Assembly (NCBI GenBank): GCA_964019055.1
Contig: OZ025209.1
Span: 13,500,981 to 13,564,980, forward strand
Direction of reading: 5' to 3'
DNA length: 64,000 nucleotides
Source of the DNA: Anthopleura xanthogrammica
Taxonomy: Eukaryota; Cnidaria; Anthozoa; Actiniaria; Actiniidae
A program made the translations under genes and the position numbers. Shown here piece after piece: positions 26,186 through 37,315 of the stretch (the first letter of the stretch is position 1; the number at the start of each line of letters is the position of its first letter). The notes beneath the pieces were generated by a model that saw only the letters and a list, made by a program, of their open reading frames with translations, was not told the DNA's origin and did not search any database.

Positions 26186-26443
26186 TAAAGGTGCACATAC
26201 ACGATGCTATTTTTCATGCGACGTCGCAAAAAACTACATCGCACGGTGCGACGTTGTGTAAGGTTCGTCGCGCGCGACGTCGCAAAAGAACAGAACTCGT
26301 TTCTACTTTTTGCGCGTGTGCCCCGCAGCCATTTTAGGGTGCGTGACGACCCTAAAAACGGCTGCGGGGGAGACTACGGTTACATCTCATGCAACGACGT
26401 CAACGTCGATTAAAAAATCGCATCGTTTGTCCGCACCCTTTAA
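26186..26443. mobile_element. MITE family D, copy 1
   Basis: Left end taaaggtgcacatacacga, right end the inverted tttgtccgcaccctttaa. The interior is rich in gcgacgtcgc-type palindromes. Related copy at 50525-50770. Confidence 0.7.
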
Positions 26444-27309
26444 GAAAACAGTGGTAATCCGTTAAAGCCTGGAAAGAAATCCGATTTACAAGAAATACCG
26501 ATTTAATACTATCAAACTCACAAAAACAGAGGTTACACTATGATTCGTTCACATACTTCCCTGGGCTACGAGAATAAATCATCTCTGGACACCAGGATAA
26601 TCACATACTGTTTTATTAGAAAAGCATTTTCCTGTTTTACAACTTTTCCCTACTTCTACAACTGTAGGATTATCATTTCGTCTTGTAGAAGTTAATGCTA
26701 AGTATGAATTTATGATATAATTCTCTTTAAGTAACAAATGTAGCAATACGAAACCAGCAGAATTTGTTCCCGTAAAGAAATATTTTAAACAACTTATTAA
26801 ACGTCTTTGAGTAGTCGCCATGTTGGAAGAACTGGACAGTGTATTAGTTGATTGGATTGTTTTGTCATATCCTCCAACATGGCGAACGTCTTTTTCTCGT
26901 TTCCTTGGGAAAGGAAACACTCCAAATATTAAAGCTTCTATGGTATCAATCATATAAGATCGGTTCGAACCTATACTAAGGTATTAGTGAAAGCGTTTAA
27001 GATTGTTCCACAAACATTGACATTGACATTGTTCCATTGACATACATTATACAAATGTTAAGGGACATCTATCACGTTTGTCGTACAGCGCCAGAAAGTA
27101 TACTTCTAGAAGCATCAAGGTATCAATAATGTATTCATAATATCAGTAGCAACATAATATTAAGTAGAGAAAGGAGGAGGAGGGCAGAAAACAAATGCAA
27201 GCAAAAACGAAGGCATTAAAAAAAAAAAGGCCTTGGTTTTGTCCAACTTCTAAAAAAACTTGATTTGATTGATTAGGTCACGGCTATGTCGTGAATGACG
27301 GTACGGCTG

Positions 27310-27518
27310 TAGAGATAAAGCTGTTTTCGTATGAGTGGGAAACACACGGTACTGACCTACACTACGTACACGGTACGACATACCGTAACATTGAAATGGC
27401 TTCCTATCTTCTTCCAGTAATTCATCCAATCACGACGCGTGGATACGGCTACGGTAAGGTACGGTACGGCTACAGTACGACTACGCATCGTTTCCCACGC
27501 ATACGAAAACCGCTCTAT
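27310..27518. mobile_element. MITE family A, copy 2
   Basis: Ends gctgttttcgtatgagtggg and, inverted, cccacgcatacgaaaaccgc. The interior is built of cggtacg/cgtacc motifs in both orientations. It lies between genes. Confidence 0.8.
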
Positions 27519-28027
27519 GGTCTGTAGGTCACATTACATGGTTATATAAAACAGTAAACGCTAAATAAATACACATCAAATTGGAGTAACACGATCCACG
27601 AAGAAAATTTAGACCTCCAGAATCAATTGAATATATCAGAAGTGGCCATTATCTTATTTGTACGTTACATATCATCCCTACCCCTCTCCCTGTTAGATGG
27701 AAGTTATCCACGAATGAGTGACTGGTAAAAGTTCTAGATTAGACCTAGAAGCTGAATGGGTAGAGATGGACGAACCCCTCCCCCCTCAATCATTATACCT
27801 AAGACAGGCTTCAGTGATGAACACTTCAAAACGCGAAAATTCTATTGATAGATTTCAGGCAGCATGAAAACTATACTAGATATAGGAACTTTATAAATGC
27901 ATTGCTTGGGCTGCCTGTGGATAGAATTACAGACATGCGCATTGGGAAACTGGGAAACAGGATCGAGGAAGAGGAAGTCTCGCTTTAGGGGCGCTGCTAT
28001 GGAAGCTCTTCGCCAATATAATGGGGT

Positions 28028-31000
28028 TTATCTCTTTGGGCTGTCACTACCACTGCTACCGCTGCTGCTATCACTGCTGGATTCATCGCTGCTGTCATCG
28101 CTACTGCTGTTACTACTTGACTGACTTGATTCACTGGAATCACTGTCACTGCTATCATCACTGCTGTCACTTGCAGGTTTACTTTCCTTCTTCTCGGCCG
28201 ATTGCTTCTCACCTTTCTTTTCTTGTGATGATTTTCTGGGTTCTTCTGGGGTTGCGGTTCTAGAATAAAGAGATAGATAGTTAATATCATAGAGCAGTGT
28301 TCGTATGATTATGAAAAACGTACGGCAGGGAGCGCGCCTTGCCGTGCCTGTGCCAGGGCCGCGTCGTGTATGAAAACATTGGACATTCGAAGTCGTGTGC
28401 GCGCCGCACCGTAACCGTGCCGTGATTTTTCACACATACAAAATCTGCTCTATGTAGCGTTACTGCATACTAGAATAGAAATGATACTCGAAGGAATGTC
28501 ACGTGGGCATAGACGCTAAGACAACGCGAACGGCGTCAAGCTGCCAGTACGCCGCCTCTGTGGCTGCGGGTTCCATAATCGGTTCCCCAGTATAAGCAAG
28601 TACATTATCCCCCGGGTTCTCCTACGTGCTTCCAGGGCTTTTTTTTCTTCTGGAAACCACAATTTTCCTTTTTACGTAAGGATCATCTTCTAAGATGCAA
28701 TTAATCTTTTGGCTTTCACCTAGATTGGACTCTCCGCCGCTCTGCTCTGACACAACAGCGAAATTACTAACTCATACTTAGATTTAGAATCACGCCTCAG
28801 ATTAATCAAGTATGTTTAAAGTTACCTTTGTCCTTTAGCAGCAGGGCTTCTCTTACGAGGTGGGCTCACTGATTTCTCTCTAACATGTTGGTTTGGTTCT
28901 TCACGTGAGGGCTGTTCCCTCTCGGGACTTCTTCTGCGCACAGGTGATCGTGGCTCTTGTGATGTCGACTTTTGCTCCGGTAATCTGGAGCGACTCTGAA
29001 TGACATCTCTACTTCGTCTTGGACTACGGCTTCGTGATCTTCTGTTGTACGAGTCCTGTTTTGCGAATCGGCGTTCATCAGGGCTGTTTGACCTATCCCT
29101 ATCCCTTCTCCATCTTTTTGGAAAAGGCGATCGTTCTTGATACCTACGTCGTGGAGGTGAAGGGGACCTTTGGTAGCGTCGTGGAGGGGTGCTGCTTCGT
29201 CGTCTTCCACGCGGTGGACTTGTGTTCGGACTCCTCGGTCTCTGCCAACGATCTGAGTTTCTCCTTGGCGGAGAAGGAGATCTCCTTGCATTTCTTCTCG
29301 GAGAGTACTCCTCTCTTACTCCGGAGTTACGTTTCCTTTGTTCAGGTGAAATACTACGACGTCTTTCCGTCCTTCGTGGCGGCGATACACTTGGAGTCTT
29401 TCGACGTGTATTTCTAGGAGGAGGAGATACGCTTCTTGGTGGGCTGCGACGTCTCGCAAGTGAAGGCCCACTCCTGGCTGGGGGCTCTGCCTCTTGTCTC
29501 CTTTGCGGCTGTCTTCTATCTTCTTTGTAAGTCATGGGTTGTTTACGTTCAGGGGAGGCGCTTGGCTGTCTTCTCCTTTCTGGAGAGCTACTCTGCCCGC
29601 GTCGCTTGGATGGCTTTACTGTTTGGCGCTCACCGTTCTTAACCTGGTTGGATTTAGCGCTTGGAGCCTGTTCTTCATCAGAACTACTTGACCCTGAATC
29701 TGAGCTGGAACTTGAAGATCCATCAGAGCTTTCCCCAGACGACGATTCAGACTCGGACTGCGGTTTTTTCATCTTTTCTTTCTTTTCGTTCTTCACCTGT
29801 TTTTCTCTCCTCGCCGGGGATCCAGATGACCGTCGCCGTCTTTCTGGACTCCTACTGGGCTGGGTCTCCCTTGGTCTTTCCTTCGCTAAGGGAACCCTGT
29901 CTCTGTCTCTGCGATTCTTTTCCTCTATATCACGGCGTTTCCCTTCAGGAGACGAGTAGGAGCGCCGTGATTCTCGCTTTCCGGTAGTTCTTTCATCAGG
30001 AGATTTCGAGTCTCTCTCTCTCGGTTGTATCATCCGTGCCGTATCTCTAGATTTCGACTTTGGGGTCGGTTTTCCATTCGCGTCATCACGACTTCGCCTC
30101 TTATCTTGTCTAGGAACTCTTGTTTCGTCTTCAGATGAGCTTGCGCGTCTTCTCTGCGCCGGAGACGCCGGAGAGAAGTTTCTTTGTCGAATTGGTTTTT
30201 CATTCGTGTCATCACGGCTTCGCCTTTTGTCTTGTCTAGGAACTCTTGTTTCGTCTTCAGATGAGCTTGCGCGTCTTCTCTGCGCCGGAGAGGCCGGAGA
30301 GACAATGTTTGCTCGACTGGTTTGTTTTCTGTCGTCTCTTTCTCTAGACTGAAACGAATTCTTACGAGATCTTTCATCGTCACGATCCCTACTTCGTCTT
30401 CGTTCCCGAGACGGTTTTCTTGCCGGTTCCTTTATTTCTGGTGATGATTTCTCCTCACTTTCATCTCTCTTGGATCGTTTTGTATGTTGAGGTGATTCGT
30501 TGTTTGAGCTTGATCGATGCCGACGCGATTTCTTCTTTTCCTCGGGACTTTCATTTCGTTTCTTTCTTTCAGAGGTCCTTTCTTTGGTCTCCTTTCTTTC
30601 TGGAACTTCTTCACTAGTCCGCCTGTTTGAGTGAAAAAAATCATTATGATAAACAAACATTTGTTTAACTTTCTTTAGAACAAAGGTATTTTATATCATG
30701 AATTTTCTTTGCGTATTTTACCGCAGGAAGCCCAGACTCTGTACCTGTGTAGACGTTACAACGCAATGTATAGGAGAATGCTCGTCTACTCATCAGTATT
30801 GAAAACGTTTCAGCCGTTCCGAGGTTGACGAAAAAACTGGTGACATTTCAGTGCATTGTGGAACAGTTTTCGGGGACATATTTCCAAGAATGCGTCTATT
30901 TCGTCACCTAAAACTGTCCTATAATGTACTGCGATGCCAACCCGACCCAGTTTTTTTCTCAGCCTCGGAATGGCCAATACGACATACTGTATCAGCCAGC

Positions 31001-34000
31001 CAACATACCTTTTCCGGGAACTACTTGTTCTACGTTGTTGTGGACTAGGTGAACGTCTGGGTGGGCTGCTTGGACTCTCAGATCTTTTTCTGTCCTTTTT
31101 CTTGTGACTGCGCTTTTCATCAGGGCTAACACTTCTTCTACAACAGAAAAAAAGCGAAAGTTGTAGAAGTCATGTTTCGCAAACAGTCTCCAAAAAATGA
31201 AAATGAAATAGTGAAGGAATAAAAAAGGCACGTGCATGCTGTGTGCAGTTATAAAGCATGTAGAGGTTCACAGGACATGAAAGAAGAGTTAGGAGAAGCA
31301 GGCATGTATGCTTTAAAAATGTGTGCAATGGCGTTGTCAGTTGCTGCAATCTGTCACGAAAAGTCGAACTGAGTTCTACTTCGTGCAACGCAATGCACAA
31401 CAACAAAAATTGCGAGACAACGCCTGTTACACTGTGTAATTCTCCAGCAACTTGTCTGGTAACAGCATTGCGAGACAAGTTGCTGAGAAAATTACACAGT
31501 GTAATGATAGGACTTCTGAGTACTACATGCATACCTTTTCTTTTTCCTGTCATCTCTCTCCTTCTTTTGTGGTTTTCTCTCAGGACTCTCAGATGGTGAT
31601 TTCCTAACAAAATTAAAAAGCAAAACAGTTATTTAGAATGTTTCTCTATGTGATTGTAGAATATAGTATATATTATATTCATGATTTATTACTTGTCCCG
31701 TTTCTTCTTTCCATCTCTTTCTCTTTCCTTTTTATGTTTACTAGATTTTCTGTCAGGGCTTTCTGATGGTGATCTACATAAAAAAATACAATTACAGTAA
31801 GTTACTATGGCAAAGAAAGCCTGGTAATCACTCAGAATTGGAAACAGCTCATGATGAAGTGAAAGCCAGAAATAGGAGTTGGAATCAGAGTCCAGCGCGT
31901 CAGAAGCAGAATCAGAAGGTTTCCCTTTGCTTGGCTTTTGCTTATGATGAGCAGTTTTTGCTTGCAATCAGTAATGCATGAACTACTTGCGGCAGTTGTA
32001 GTTATAGTGAAAACCATGTCATGTATATTGCTATCACGTCATGTATATTCTGAGGTTTTACTACAAATTCAAGGAGTACTGTACCTGGCTCTGGATTCCT
32101 TTCTTTTTCTGTGTTTTTTCTGTCTTGATCTTGGTGGAGACTCTTCTTCTGAAGAACTACTATTTGATTCATCAGCACTAGATGACAAATAAAGGATGTT
32201 CAATCAGATAATCATGGTTAATGAGAATTAAGAGAGGAGGGGAGGTGGATAATAAATCTTTCTCAAATTCGCTTGAATGACCACAAAACAATCGCTCCAA
32301 GTAGAGGTTGGACTTGCTAAATACGGTAAATGTAGGATCACATCAAGTCCAACATTGACTTGGAGCCATTGTCTTGTGCCAACTTTATTGAGCTAATCAG
32401 GAGGCAGTTGTGTTAATTGTTTATGTTTGCATTTCTTCAAAGATTTTGTACCTTTGGCACACGTGTCATCCTCAAATATTTAGTGATATATAAACCTACC
32501 AGTCAACAAAACTTTTATCATTTCAGCCCCCATTTCAAAGGTGCCCTTTTGTCCTTTAAAACATAAAACAATGCAGGACTGATGTACATGTATACTTACC
32601 TTGATTCTGATTCTGAGCTGGATGAAGGGGAAGGTGAACGTCGCCTTTTCTTCTTCTTTGATGCTGACTTTTCTTTTTGCCTAATATTAGAAAAAAATCA
32701 GTTGAAACAATGTCGTAGAGAGCAAAAATATGAAATCATGTTGTCTATATTGGTGCACCAGAAAAATTCTTATTATCTTTCCTGGAAATTTACATGTAAC
32801 TCTATTTTTATATACTGTAAAACTGTTGTATTGTTTGGTGCACCAATATGACCTCCTTGTCACATGAGGGAACACTCTATTGTAATGGTAAACACTGTGT
32901 GTGGCCAGTCAAAGGACAATGTTTGGCCAAATTAGGCCTTTTGAGACTTGTTCTCTTTACCAGTCACATGTTGATCAGTGAGATGTTGAACAGTCATCAT
33001 GCCCAGCTATAGACCTCTTGCAGCACTTTGGAATGCAGCTAAATTTGGAGGACAAAACAATAGGTTTCCAATTCTTAGGAAATTGAGCTGCTTTGACATC
33101 ACATGCAAGGGGTCTATTGAGCAGCTGATATTTTAGCCCTGGTGTGTAAAGGTAGCACTGTTATAAACAAGCAAGCAAGTGATAACAAAATAATGTGAAC
33201 ACGGTTAGCATTCATTTAAAGGAAGTGATACAACTCACCTCATCCAAGCCAAAAGAAACTTGTCAACACACAATAATGAATACACTTGAAGATGAGAAAT
33301 AGAAAACCAAGATAGCTAATTTAGAATCAAGATAATTAAAGAAATACCAGTTAAGGATTTCAAAATTTAGGAATCATGCAATTGACCACTACAAAAAATG
33401 CAAGATTGTGTGTACTAAAGTGTATGAAATCCTATCACAAGGAGATCATAATTACAAAGATATTTAAGGTACTGTCGACCCAACTTCTGCACAATCTATT
33501 TCAATGATTCACACAATTATTCTCAAACCTGATAAAATATTTTATTTAGGTGCTTTATTTAATATGTATGGCTTGAAATAACAGCCAATGGACTAGGTCC
33601 ACATTGAATGGTCAAATTCATGATCAGTGCGATGTGGCAAGTTATCATGTCTTAAAATCTACTAAAATCAAGATTAACTTTGTAGTGGCCAATACAGTGC
33701 TCCATGTCACATCTATTAATTTTGTTTCATGACCCTTAAAAAATAATGCTGTTCTATAATGGTAAAAAAAAAACTTTTTTCAAATGTGTTCCTGGTAATG
33801 TCAAAAAAAAAATGAAACACATTCAAATTGAAACTATAAAATGCTTCAAATTTATGATGTGAAAAAAAGAAACATGCATAAAAATGAAACTCATTTCACT
33901 CTAGCATGTGTAGTTTTTTCTCCTTGGCTCTCTATTTCCCCCCTCATTAACTTCCTTAGAGTACAATTATTTGTTTAGTTTTCACTTGCAACCAAGTTGG

Positions 34001-36584
34001 AGTTGGAAATAGAAACTTTTGTAAATAGATTTAGGAATAATTCATCTGGATGACATTAGTTTGATGGGAGAAATGAAAACCTTTTGATTTTTCCAACTCC
34101 AATAGACCTAATTTGTATTGGTGTAATGTTTACTCATTTCAGACCATGTGTAATTCCCTAGAGAATAAGTTTCTTTGTTTGAGTTGTATCATATTCATTT
34201 GTCTTCTCATGCACAATTGTTAAACAAAGAAATGATACTCAAGGGAATAACACATAGTCTGACATGGGAAAACAATTACACCAAAACGAATTAGGTCTAT
34301 TCCATCATACTGATTGCTTGTGAAAACTAACCTTGTACCAGTCTTCATATTAAATATACACTTCATGTTAAAATTGTGTTTACATATACACATTCAATAC
34401 CAACCTTCTCTTTCTTTCTTTTTCCCATTCTTTTTCTTTTTCCATTTCTCTTGCCATTCTTTCTTCTTCCTGCTTGGCCTTTTCAGCAGCCCTCTGTGCG
34501 GCTTGTAGTTCTTGGTTGAATGCAGAACCATCTTTGTAGTCTGATTTGATTCCAAGAGCTCCTTTCATTCTAGAATTTTTCTCTTCTGCAGCCTCAGCCA
34601 TTTGATGTGTCTCTTTCAAACTATTAAGAAACAAAAACAATTTTGTAGCAGTCATATTGAAATCCTTAAACTTCTTTAATAACATTCCTGGAATAGGCCA
34701 CATTGGAGATATTAAAATTCTAGCACGATACCAAGGCCCCCCAGAATAAAATGTTCAAAATTGCATCAAACCTCAAAAGGAACAGTAGATATATTGCTGT
34801 AGATTAGATTAACATCATTGAGTAGTAAACTGATTATAATTTTCTTATTATTGCTGAAAGGCAAGAACATCATATATGGTACATTCTTTTATTCCTACCA
34901 ATAAGTGTATTTGGTGATCCACTCGTTTGTACCATACATGAAGTACCATATGACTAAAGCCTCGCAATCAAGTCTGAATTTTAAGATATCGAATGTACTT
35001 GTAACGTATTGCACATTTTTCCTACCACCAAAAAAGTAGCTTTTGGTTGATGTCAATTTGGGAAATGCAATGTTATCAAGTGCACATGCCTATGGAAAGT
35101 TATGGAAATACAGCTGTACTTGGATTGACATCTACAGGGATTGATACTAACATACATCTACTAGTCTCAGACTAGTGAAGGTTTGCTGTGGACTAGTAGG
35201 AAAAAGACCTTGGGACTACTGATTATCCACAGTGACTAGCCCAAGAACTAGTACCTAAAAAAGTTAGTGTCGAGCCCTGATCTACCAATACCTACTTTGT
35301 GATAATAGCAAAACTGCAACATGGCTAATTCGCCAAAACCCCTTTATATATGCTATTTGCTTCTTTTTAGTTGTTTCAATTTTTGATATTTACAGTGCTA
35401 ATGACTACAAATACTAACTTTTTTGCTGTTTTTTCTTCAAATGCAGAGCTTAGTGTAGTCCTGAGCACATTAACTTTTTCTTGGATTTCACCATCATTGT
35501 ATCTGAAAAATCAAATATTTATGAAAAAAGTTGAGTTGAGTAGATATTTGAATGAATGTATCCCTCATATATTAATATATATATACTAATAATAGTCATT
35601 TTGAGTGGTATACCATGAAATATCCCACAAGTCACTTGTATTTTCTGGTATAGTCACAAGTGAATTGTGTACATTACAAAAACACCAGTGACGAGTAAGA
35701 TTTTCCATGGCATGGAAAGCATTGTATACTGGGTCCCCTATACCCATTGGCAAAACAAAATCACTGTCTTTTCACGCATCACAGATAAATAAAAAATCTT
35801 TTCACGTTCATGCAAAATTCAAAGCTGCTTTCACATGGACATAAAAAAATCTTAAACCTTGAATCACGTTTCACAGAAAAATAAATTAGCCATTTCAGTT
35901 GCAGGTAAAAGTATAGGAGACCCTGTGTATAACTATTTTACTCCTTGCCTTTGAAAATACCTAGGCAGCAATGCCTGATGGGAAGAAATGGTGGAATGTC
36001 TCTGAATGAACAATACCTTTACCACATTTTGAATGCCTGCTGTATTTTTTTTAAATTATGGTGTGGGACAAACGTTGATAGGTTAATAGTAACTCTCAGA
36101 AAATGAAAATAAAAGCCACTGCTGGAGAAGAGTTGATGCAAAAGTTTAAAATTCAAGACAAAAATGCCAAAAGTATTTTCTGACTAAATCAATCAACAAT
36201 GTTTCAATTACACTTTTAAACATTTCCTTCTAATAATACCGACTACAGTTTGGCAAACTACCTAGACTGGACTGTAAAAGATGGTTCACAACGTCATTCA
36301 AATGACAGCACACATGTTACTAGCAACGTGTAGTGAAGAACATACCCTTGTTCTTCCATAACATCTTGAAGTTCAAGACACTTCAGTTCAATCTCTCTCT
36401 TCCTCTGATGTTCTAAGATCTCCTTGTTAGGTCTCCTGGTGTTCATCTGTTCCAGTTTTTCAAGTTCATCGTCATTTCTGTAGTCAACTTTTTCCTTCCT
36501 CGACCGAACAGCAGACAAGTTTCTTTGGACATAACCGTTCGTTCCCGAACCACGAGCCGTCGATAAGCCAATATTATTGTACAT
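28028..36584 (-). CDS. SRRM2: SRRM2/Cwc21-type serine-arginine splicing factor
   Basis: Nuclear spliceosome-associated SR-related protein. Exons in transcript order: 36584-36346, 35502-35419, 34620-34405, 32680-32600, 32177-32085, 31773-31693, 31603-31535, 31137-31009, 30622-28826, 28259-28028; 1,006 residues. The N-terminus (MYNNIGLSTARGSGTNGYVQ) is nearly identical to vertebrate SRRM2. It is followed by the cwf21 helix region around residues 54-95 and the ETHQMAE / ALGIKSDYKDGSAF block. All later exons encode RS, SP and KKKR-rich low-complexity sequence; the tail is an acidic Ser/Asp run. Human SRRM2 is about 2,750 residues, so the RS region here is far shorter. All nine introns are phase 2, so every internal exon is skippable in frame. 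Exons 6-8 are near duplicates (SPSESP-RK...KKKR), and exon 9 holds a 42-residue tandem duplication. Confidence 0.93.
28290..28452. mobile_element. MITE family A, copy 3
   Basis: Ends tagagcagtgttcgtatga and, inverted, cacatacaaaatctgctcta. In the last intron of the SRRM2-like gene. More GC-rich interior than the other two copies. Confidence 0.75.
30050..30310 (-). repeat. 126-bp coding tandem duplication in the SRRM2-like RS exon
   Basis: Two near-identical copies encode SPASPAQRRRASSSEDETR and the following PRQDKRRSRDD. The DNA copies are 126 bp apart and differ at few positions, indicating a recent in-frame duplication. Confidence 0.85.
31320..31506. mobile_element. Inverted-repeat element in an SRRM2-like intron
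   Basis: Short inverted blocks: ttacactgtgtaatt pairs with aaattacacagtgtaa, and agcaacttgtct with agacaagttgct. Repeated gcaatg/cattgc motifs surround them. It lies in the intron between exons 7 and 8. Confidence 0.55.
34101..34301. mobile_element. MITE family C, copy 1
   Basis: Begins aatagacctaatt and ends aattaggtctatt; inner inverted blocks catttcagaccatgtg and the degenerate complement. Length about 200 bp, like the copies at 59734 and 60523. It lies in intron 3 of the SRRM2-like gene, which otherwise (32681-34404) shows no exon. Confidence 0.8.
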
Positions 36585-37315
36585 GTTTCTTGTATTGTGT
36601 CTTAAGTTAACTTAATTTAGTAAAATGTCTTGAAAAAACGAGCTAAAGGAAGCTCTAAAGTTGAATTTTTCTTTTACAACTGAACATGTCTTTCTTGCTC
36701 AATAAGACGCTCGTGCTACGCAGCGAACCTGGACCAAAACGAGGCTAAATACACAGGGTGACCAACACAGAAAAAGCGAGATTTGCATATTGACGATATT
36801 TCATGCATGCCCCGCGGAAAAATCCCACCCACAATTTTAGCCAAAAATGATTTTCGAATGATAAGTTGCCTAAAGGTTTGACGTGACTCTAATGCAATAA
36901 ATATGTTGCAATTGCCCCTCAAAACTGCGGTCTTGGAAATCGCATTTCTGAGAGCCTCAATTTCCAAATTTTCAGGGAGAATGGGGCTTTTCACCCCCAG
37001 ATTAGCTTCCCCATTCAAAACTATGTTCCGCGGTTCCTGTATCTTATGAAGGATGGATGTAAGGGGAGAGGAGGAGAGGGAAGGAGAAAGGAGGGGAGAA
37101 AATCTAAAGGGAATGGGAAGGAGTGGACAAAGTCTACTCCAGTATTATGAGTGTAATATGAGCCACAGCAAATTCAACCTTATCTTTATTGTGATATTTT
37201 GATTATCTAAAACATTCAGATCATTTAAGTGCATAATGAAAAAAATGAATGAAACTGAATGGGATGAATGGATGAGAATGAAATAGATGGATTGAGAGTT
37301 CAATTTGGTTTTATC
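36585..37315. other. Intergenic region upstream of the SRRM2-like gene
   Basis: No coding exon recognised. Holds the SRRM2-like promoter (right of 36584, transcribed leftward) and the 3' end of the BLVRB-like gene. A purine-rich ggagaggaggaga block lies at about 37060-37130. Confidence 0.5.

Larger units (their letters stand above)
25862..28027. other. Intergenic region between the LicD-like and SRRM2-like genes
   Basis: No convincing exon. Three inverted-repeat transposons occupy much of the first and last parts; 26580-26955 contains an open antisense frame without recognisable domains that I do not call. The remainder shows nothing I can name. Confidence 0.55.

Noticed and set aside
26579..26953. 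124-residue antisense frame
   Set aside because: No recognisable domain, no splice or start support, and the region is repeat-rich intergenic DNA.
28866..29987. Plus-strand and second minus-strand frames over the RS exon
   Set aside because: Overlap the main SRRM2-like frame; low-complexity codons leave the other frames open by chance.
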